Assembly (NCBI RefSeq): GCF_048544455.1
Contig: NC_133534.1
Span: 120,800,269-120,864,268, forward strand
DNA: 64,000 bases
Source of the DNA: Silene latifolia
Taxonomy: Eukaryota > Streptophyta > Magnoliopsida > Caryophyllales > Caryophyllaceae
Direction of reading: 5' to 3'
How positions within the stretch are numbered: position 1 is the stretch's first letter; every line of letters starts with the position of its first letter. The translations under genes and the position numbers were made by a program. The notes under the pieces are model-generated. The model saw only the letters and a list, made by a program, of their open reading frames with translations. It made no database searches and was not told the origin of the DNA. Below are positions 56,739-64,000 of this stretch, piece after piece.

Positions 56739-58983
56739 AACTTCCCCAAACCAAACCCTTGCTTGTCCCCCAGCAAGAACTAGACTCGATCCTAAAACCT
56801 AATGGAACGAGTTCAATCTTAGAGCGAAATGCAACATGTAAAGCCTAAACCATTTTAATGCAATAACCAACAATCAATTAGCAATATGAATCATGCAACC
56901 GAGTTATGAAGTCGTTCAAAAACTGCTGAACTTTCAACTATAGAGACTTATCAAATCGGACTCTCACGGGTCACTCAAATCACTCATAAGCACAGGTGAA
57001 TATATATAAGAGGATAGAAAGAATTCATTTTGTAAAGACTCTCACCTAACTGCGACCAATAAGAACGTGCCTGCAATATAATATGAAAGTGATCTCTATG
57101 ACCGTACATATGCATTCCAACAAACAAATGACCATGACACATGCCGAGGTATATATGGATATGTGAGGCTATGGGTAAGAAGAGGCAAAACATTTATGGG
57201 AAAGTGGAGGTACAGGTGATCAAGCTAGTACCAAAACGGAACCATATGGCAACATCCAACTTCTTGCTCAAAATCAATCGAAACGGTGCTATTAGAAGCA
57301 CAAATCTCACAATCTCCAATATAATTAGCCAATCAACTCCCCCTAAGATACAAATGCATCATGGGAGCAAAAATCGCCATTTGAAATAAAACCTCGAATT
57401 ATGCGAATTGACTTTTTCCTCGGACTCCAAATCGATCGACCAATATGGGCGGTCGATCGACCGTCCTCTACATTACACATGCGTTTCTTTTTCTCTTTTT
57501 CGAATCAACTTTTTTTTTTTTTTCTTTTTCTTTTTCAGTTCTTTTTCCTCCTTCATTCTTTTTATCCAACAAAATATCAATAAGAGCATATGCTACCAAA
57601 AACGTAGTAACAATCCCAAGAACATAAACTACTAGCTTGACAAGGGCAGGCTAAATGTAGGATGTAGTAATGGGACAAAAAGGCTATTTTTGGCAGTGAG
57701 GGGCTCATGGGTAAAATGAATAAAGGGAAACCTCTACCACATGTGTCAACAAACCACAAACCGAATGCATACAGGTATTAAGCAGATTAAGTTCATATTT
57801 ATGCACATTGATGTAACATGTCTCATAAGGAGTACTACTCACATTCCTAGATAAACTGGTCATGAATGTCACCAGTTATAGGCTCTAAAACTCAGAAATA
57901 TGATGTAGTTTGCCAAAAATCTAAGTCAAGTCTCAAGCTCAGCAAATAATTTAACGAAAACTCGTAGACTATGCATATACGATTCTACTAATAACATGTC
58001 AATTAGCAAGGCTTAGGCAAAACAGATGCAAATGCAGTGTCATCATTGAAATACTACCATTCTGACTCGACCTATATGCTAAAATAAACGTGCAATTTTT
58101 TTGAAAATTTTGAAATTTTTCAATTTTTTGGATTTTTGTATATATAAAGAAATAAACAACAATGCAAGACAAAAATGTAAACGTGAATGCAAGCAAATGA
58201 AATGCGACGCAAAACCCTTCCCCAAACCAAATCGCACAATGTCCCCATTGTGCAAAATAATGTAATGAAATAAAAGAGAAACGGGAATTTGCGATAAATA
58301 AATTAAAAAGACATGAAGAGGAAATCAGGAACTCACAAGACTTTAAGCGCAACAAAAGGAAACCTCCCAAAACCAGCGTGAGCTAGGAGGTTTCAGTAGC
58401 CAACAGTGCTACCAATAGGTACCTGAAAAGACAAACAATACCACGCATAAAACCGAGAAAGCAATTTGGAAGCGGAAATTATGTGCAAAAATGAGAAAAT
58501 GGAAGAAATCAGAGATATGACGGAAAATAAAGAGGGGAAAAGACTCCCTTAATTCCGAAAATCGACCAAACACAGCAGGGGAATGATGGAAAACAGGCAC
58601 AGCAACGAGCAACGGTCGATCGACCACATCACCCAGTCGATCGACCAGAGTGAACAGGAACAGAAACTCCTGAAGATCGCAGCTCAGTCGATCGACCATA
58701 CTGACCAATCGATCGACTGGAATAACTTCTGCAACTTTATGATTTCTTCGAATTAGCTCAATAACTTGAACTAATGATGGTCTATAAACCTGTAAATGCA
58801 CAAAATAACGCGCCCAAAATTGCGCAAAACCCAAATGTAAAGTCTAAAGTATAGCTAATTATTGGAGCACACTAAAACAAATAAAGGTAAATGTTCCAAA
58901 ACCAAATTAAACGAAAAGTTTCAAACTCCGGTCGCCTCCGTAGAGCTAGATTAGACGGTCCGGCTCGACCCATTTCTCGATCA

Positions 58984-59292
58984 TCAAAAAGCACAAATCA
59001 ATGGCCCACTACTAGGCTTCTGACTGAACGCAGTGGCTTCAGAAAGTGTCAAATCTAATCCCGGCCTCCACAACAAGGCAACGGAAGAACAACAACGTCT
59101 CGCAGCATCCGGATCCCAATCTTTCACCTCGGCGCATGACTTCTTCTTGGACGGCATATCCTCATCAAGACCTCCTCCTGGATCATATATCCGAGCAGTT
59201 CCAGACTTCGAGCTAGGAATACCCAACTCACCTCCGGGGTCTTTGAACTTGTCAAGACCTGTAGAAAGAGGAACAAAGCGATGTTCCTCCAA
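58984..59292 (-). CDS. In-frame extension after the gag-like ORF, G unit 3
   Basis: Third copy, with a few substitutions (e.g. SLS to PLS). The TAG before it is kept. Confidence 0.35.
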   Translation of the reverse strand: MEEHRFVPLSTGLDKFKDPGGELGIPSSKSGTARIYDPGGGLDEDMPSKKKSCAEVKDWDPDAARRCCSSVALLWRPGLDLTLSEATAFSQKPSSGPLICAF

Positions 59293-59304
59293 TTTGTTCC
59301 CAAA

Positions 59305-60048
59305 CTAGGGCGAAGGCGTCAATTCTACAACAGCAAATGGTTCAACAGAGGGAGTGAGAAGGTATACATAATCGACTAAAGGAGTGTAATTACCTCTAAT
59401 TGGATAGGAATGGTCTTCACTTACCTTCTCATCGTCATTCGGATTAGGCGTTGGTGACGATTTAACAATTCCCAAGGATGCAGGGGTCGAACGAACAGCG
59501 TCATTACTTGATCGAGTAGTTTCCTCCTCCAGTATAACCGGTCGATCGACCATCGGTTCGTCGATTGACCGCTTTCCCTTCGCAATGTCGATCGTTCGAC
59601 CACACAACCGCTTGATCGAATTCTTCATGTGGCACAAAGCATTGAAATCTTCAATTGACGCTTCATCTTCCTCCAAATCATCATCCTCCGAGTCATACAT
59701 ATCCTCATTTTGCTCGGCAGCTATTTGAGCCAAGAGAAGCTCAAGTCTTTTGAAAGAAGCTTCTTTCTGTTCAGCCTTTTCTTGCATTTGGAGTTTAAGC
59801 ATCTCCACCATAGACTTCAATTCCGCACTCTCTTCAGAAGGAAGAGGATCTTGCTGAACCGGTGTAAAGGAATATGAAGGCTCTTGAAATCCTTGCTGAT
59901 AGTACGGATGTGGTGGCACATAATGACCTTGTTTATATTGCCAGTAAGCATAGACTTGGCCCATATCTGCTCGGCATATAGTAGAATCATGCCCCTCAGC
60001 GCCACATCTCCCACAAATCTCCACCTGCTGCACCCAAGAATGGAACAT
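59305..60048 (-). CDS. Gag-like zinc-knuckle protein, G unit 3 (locally frame-shifted)
   Basis: 247 codons. Two internal segments (about residues 135-146 and 157-164) are in shifted frames relative to unit 2. All boundaries are at CAG/CTG positions: CACAG to CACAAAG at about 59636, TCTGC to CCGC at about 59608, TTCTGC to TTCGC at about 59581, CCAGTCG to CGTCG at about 59568. Likely consensus errors. Confidence 0.6.
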   Translation of the reverse strand: MFHSWVQQVEICGRCGAEGHDSTICRADMGQVYAYWQYKQGHYVPPHPYYQQGFQEPSYSFTPVQQDPLPSEESAELKSMVEMLKLQMQEKAEQKEASFKRLELLLAQIAAEQNEDMYDSEDDDLEEDEASIEDFNALCHMKNSIKRLCGRTIDIAKGKRSIDEPMVDRPVILEEETTRSSNDAVRSTPASLGIVKSSPTPNPNDDEKVSEDHSYPIRGNYTPLVDYVYLLTPSVEPFAVVELTPSP

Positions 60049-60206
60049 GAGTGGACTCTCCTGAAGTACTGCAAATAAACAACACTAAAGAAAAAAATAA
60101 GAACTGCCTCAAGGTACTCAGTCTTCCCTTGAGGCGAAAAACAAACTAAAATGAAAAACAACAAATAATTTTAAACAATTGCCTCCCCGGCAACGGCGCC
60201 AAAATT

Positions 60207-61944
60207 TGATTCCTGTCGTTGTGTGCACCAAAAATAATATTTATAAGTCCAACTACAACTATAGATAGCGGTAGCAGGGTCGAACCACAGAGAGGCGTGT
60301 GCAATTATCAGTTGTCTAATTCTAGTCTAAGGTAACAGATGAGTGGGGGTTTGATTTGGATTGGTCTATAGCTAAAGGAAGTAAATGAAATGTAAACTAA
60401 ATAAACGGATGAAATAAAATATTAAAAGGGTGCTAAGATGGTCGGTTCACTATAGTTTCGGCGGCAGCCAACTAGGTGGGTCTAAAACAATCACGTGAGA
60501 CGGGAAAATAAGAGGTCCTCTCGGTCCACTCTCACAAGTAGCATCTTTCGATCTCGCTACAGGTCCCTAATATCACTAATACTAACTTTCGTCCTGAAAA
60601 GTGACTAAAAGGTGTAAATTAATTCATCTTTCGATCTCATTAATCTGGTCGTCTAAATTAGGTAGTCTATTTCCCTTCCCTATCTTTCGATCTTTATTGG
60701 GTAGGTCAAATACTAAACATTTAACTATTCGCATGCATTCGATTCGTCAAATATAACGATGTAATTAATTAAAACGAAACAAAACCTCACGTGGCCAGTC
60801 GATCGACCGGGTATGGTGGTCGATCGACCATGGCGCGATTTAGGGTTCCTATTCTAATGCCGCCTAATCCTACAGTTCCCCTACATCCTAGCACGAATAA
60901 TTTAGCTACTCATGACTATTACGAAAACAACAACAAGATTAATGAAATAACATACTGAATTCATGCTTGAAATAATCGGATAAACAAACAACATAAAACG
61001 ATAATTATGGCTTCGGGAGATCTAACCTAGCAATCCTATACTACGAATGAAAGCAGCAAATTGAATAATAAAACAGAAAAATACCGTGTAAAGGAATTGT
61101 AAAGGAAAGATCAGTACCGAATGCTAAACAGAAACTTTATTGAAGAACGAACTAAACTATGAATCTTGAATAGTATTTCGAAAAGAAAGATAAAACCTAG
61201 ATGAAAACTGAATGTAAAAGTTGATAATTATTCTGAAAACCTAAGTTACGTTATATAGGAATATACGTAACACTTATTTCCGAAACCTAAATACTATGGG
61301 CTTCTTAATTCTCGATCTTTTATTTTGCGTCAGACCCGTTGTTCAGTCGATCGACCATAAGCATCAGTCGATTGACCAACTTGCGCTGTACAGGAGCTTC
61401 TGATTATCGCGCTCTGGTCGATCGACCATAAGCATCAGTCGATCGACCAAAGGTGTTGTACAGTAGTGCATTCTGACGAATTCTGCAGCGCGCACTGATC
61501 TTAAAACAGCTGCCATTTCTTCGTTCCTTGGTCAAATCAGGCGTTCTACACGGCGTTGGAAAGCTAAGAGGATAAGCTTTCACCTCCAATTGGAATCACT
61601 GGATTATCAACTTTATAACTCGAGATATTGCCATCTGAAGCAGGCTGCAATATTGTGAAGTGCTTCTTTGCTTGTTAAACTCGTACGCACCCGTGCTTTT
61701 GCTATTTTTAGGCCTTGCAACGGGCACCAAGTTCGCTTCCCGAGTCTTTATCCATGTCAAATGCAATGCTAGGTACTCGGGGACGGATTTAGCTTGGTTT
61801 CTACTCATTTCCGCATAAATCTGCAATATTACACAAAAATACGAAAGTAGACGAAATGGGGCAAATAGTAGCATAAACTACATAATTGAGCTCTGAAATG
61901 CGTGTAAAATAGGGTGTTAAACATCATATAAATGACACGCATCA
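60207..61944 (-). repeat. LTR G4 (5' LTR of the array)
   Basis: 1738 bp, next to the right target duplication TATGA. Palindrome pairs near 60804/60825, 61345/61366 and 61417/61438; TATATA at 61251-61256. Confidence 0.9.
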
Positions 61945-63964
61945 TATGAGGTGGACTCCATTACTCAATTGGGTGCTCAACTCAGCGCTCATATTGACAC
62001 CATTAATTTGAAGTTTGAGAAGGCCATGGCTAAACTTAAAGAGGCCTCCAAATCACCCAAGCAACATGTTAATGCTATGGTAGCATCATCATCAATTCCA
62101 AGTGGAGTAGGTGAGAGTTGTGGAACTTTGGGACATGACCAAAGTGAATGTAGGGGAACAAGTGAATGCTTTCCAAGCATACAAGAGCGGCAACCCTTAT
62201 TCCAACTATTACAATGAAAACACAAAATTCCACCCCAATCTTTCATACAAAAGCCAAAATGTTCAAAATCCTCCAACATACACCCCACCTCCAATGAGAA
62301 ACCAAGCTCAAAGACCCTTTTACAATCAAAACCTAAGTTATCAAAATCAACCTCCATACAATCAAACAAATGACCAAGGTTTTGATGTTCAAAAAGCGGT
62401 TCTCCAAATGCAAAAGAACCAACAAGAGTTTTTCACTCAAATGCAAAAGGATAGTCAAGAAAAAGACATCACCATTAACAACATAATAGCTCACACAAAG
62501 ATGTTGGAGACCCAAATGTCTCAATTAGTATCTTCCAGTTCACAAAGACAAAAGGGGCAATTATCACCTCAAGGTAATCCCCAAAGGCATGAGTCGGTGA
62601 GTGCCATCCATTTGAAAAGTGGTACAAGGTATGAAGGGCCGAAGAGGCCCATTGATGAAGATATTGTGAATGCTAGTGACAAGGAAAGAGTTGAAGACTC
62701 TAAGAAAGAAGAAGAACCCACCACCATTCAAGAAGTTTCAAAGAAGAATGAAGAGAAGGCTAAGGAGAAAGAGCCTATTGTGATTAGGCTTCCATTTCCA
62801 AGTCGTCAAGCTAAGCCTATGTTTGACGAACAACTTGGAAAGTTCATGGAGATAGTGATGAACTTGGAAGTCTCAATCCCATTCACCGAATTGATTAACC
62901 ATGTTCCGGCCTATGCAAAATACATGAAAGATATTTTTACAAAGAAGAAATCCATTTGGAAGCTAGAGACTATTGCGTTCACCAAGGTGAGTAGCGCCAT
63001 CCTACAAGGAAGTTCACTTCCAAAACTAAAGGATCCGGGAAGTTTCTCTATTCCATGCACCATTGGCGACACTATGTGACCTTGGGGCAAGTGTGACCTT
63101 GGGGCAAGTGTGAGTGTCATGCCATACTCGGTGTGCAAAAGGCTAGGAATGGGACAGCTCAAGTGCACTAATATCACACTTCAAATGGCGGATCGATCAA
63201 CGAAGACACCTTTAGGGGTATAGGAGGATATGCCGGTAAGAATTGGCAAGTTCTTTATCCCGGTGGACTTTGTTATTGTTGACATGGAGGAAGACTCCAA
63301 CATTCCTATCATTTTAGGAAGATCTTTCTTACACTCCGCGAGAGCGGTGATTGACGGGAAACATGCAGAGCTCACACTTGAAGTGGGAGATGAAACAATC
63401 ACTTTTAATCTTGACAAGACAATGAGAGCTCCCCGCTTATATGAGCCATGTTTCATGGTTGATCATTATAGCCGAGAAAGTGATAGGAAGAAGTTGGCAT
63501 CTCAATGCAAAGGACAAGCTATGGGTAAAGAATCACCACCCATATCGGAGAACAAAGTGGATAATCTCCAAGATGCTCCATCCAAAGAGCAAGAATGTTT
63601 CAACAAGAATGAGAGCTTGAATAGATCACCACCACTCATGACAACAGAAGAAGAAGGCCTAATTAGCCATAATGACAAGAAAGAATAGGAGTTGTTCTCA
63701 TCAACTCATGATACTATTGGGAAGCAAGCTAATGAAGTATGTGGTCCATGGGATGATGAGTTTGAAGGGTTAGTCAACCCTTATATTGGTAATGCTATGT
63801 CCCAAGACCAAGGCTTTGGTGACCATGTTAACTCAAGTCACCAAAATGAAGAACAACATATGCAAAGGTCTATTGAAGATCTTTATAATGACAATAAACA
63901 AGCCTTCAATTACTTCTTCAAGGTGTTGAGCAACATCAACAACACCTTGGCTATGCCTTCTTGA
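61945..63964 (+). pseudogene. Gag-pro pseudogene of C, 3' part
   Basis: Resumes with the codons for EVDSITQLGAQLSAH. The zinc knuckle has Cys to Ser (GESCGTLGHDQSEC) and a frameshift follows at about 62160. The frame is then open to 63079, where about 19 bp before the protease active site are lost and a 17-bp segment with the catalytic codon is duplicated. A stop lies at about 63220, the protease C half runs to 63688 with a TAG, and the tail ends FFKVLSNINNTL at 63964 as in F. Non-functional. Confidence 0.9.
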
Positions 63965-64000
63965 CATCTCATACATGAATGAGAGTTTGGTGGAGTCCTC
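63965..64000 (+). other. Start of the spacer after gag-pro in C
   Basis: TGAGAGTTTGGTGGAGTCCTC as after the F gene at 33263. Element C continues to the right of the window. Confidence 0.7.

Larger units (their letters stand above)
56739..60206 (-). mobile_element. G internal region 3
   Basis: Collinear with unit 2, primer binding site TGGCGCCGTTGCCGGGGA (minus, 60184-60201) perfect for the tRNA-Asp type. Confidence 0.85.
45593..61944 (-). mobile_element. Tandem LTR retrotransposon array G (4 LTRs, 3 internal regions)
   Basis: LTRs at 45593-46390 (truncated), 49789-51524, 55003-56738 and 60207-61944 alternate with three internal regions of about 3.4-3.5 kb. Only the outer ends carry a target duplication (CATGA 45588-45592, TATGA 61945-61949, one mismatch), and the flanks join into the gag of C. 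So one insertion expanded by unequal recombination. Primer binding sites lie left of LTRs 2-4, so it reads on the minus strand. It encodes only a zinc-knuckle protein; capsid, protease, polymerase and ORF2 are missing. Confidence 0.92.

Overview
The window is heterochromatin-like DNA of a flowering plant (probably a eudicot; I cannot name the species). Plant LTR retrotransposons with tRNA-Asp and tRNA-iMet type primer binding sites, Athila-type gag and ORF2 proteins, and nested insertions fill essentially all 64 kb. I see no host gene, tRNA, rRNA or CRISPR array. Only two long open reading frames look intact: a gag-protease gene (30467-33262) and an Athila ORF2/env-like gene (34314-35912), both in one element.

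Layout, with working names. A (minus strand; 1-707 and 13253-17426) is a pol-less Athila-like element with a divergent gag-like ORF. D (713-13247, minus) is a tandem array of three LTRs and two internal regions inserted in A, with GCAAG target duplications. B (minus; 17427-19268 and 40154-44033) is an older Athila-like element with a broken ORF2; A sits in its LTR. E (19274-40148, plus) is a decayed Ty1/copia element inserted in B. F (27503-39585, plus) is the youngest large Athila-type element; it sits in the 3' LTR of E with a perfect CAAAG duplication and itself carries a 1.06-kb solo LTR (S) in its 5' LTR. C (plus; 44183-45592 and 61945-64000) is a broken gag-pro element. G (45593-61944, minus) is a tandem array of four LTRs and three nearly identical internal regions inserted in the gag of C.

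All Athila-like elements here lack reverse transcriptase, RNase H and integrase. F encodes only gag-PR and ORF2, and its gag-PR stop context is shared with C, so this looks like a lineage moved in trans by an autonomous relative outside the window. Each family carries clusters of short CpG palindromes built on a shared CGNNCG core with family-specific arms. The sites are paired on a pitch of about 20-21 bp and lie just upstream of TATA-like boxes, both in the LTR and before ORF2. This is the most unusual structure in the window and the best candidate for an undescribed regulatory system.

A caution for all reading frames: in the D and G arrays most copy-to-copy differences fall on CAG/CTG trinucleotides. 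This suggests systematic consensus errors at methylated CHG sites rather than true mutation, so some breaks may be artefacts.
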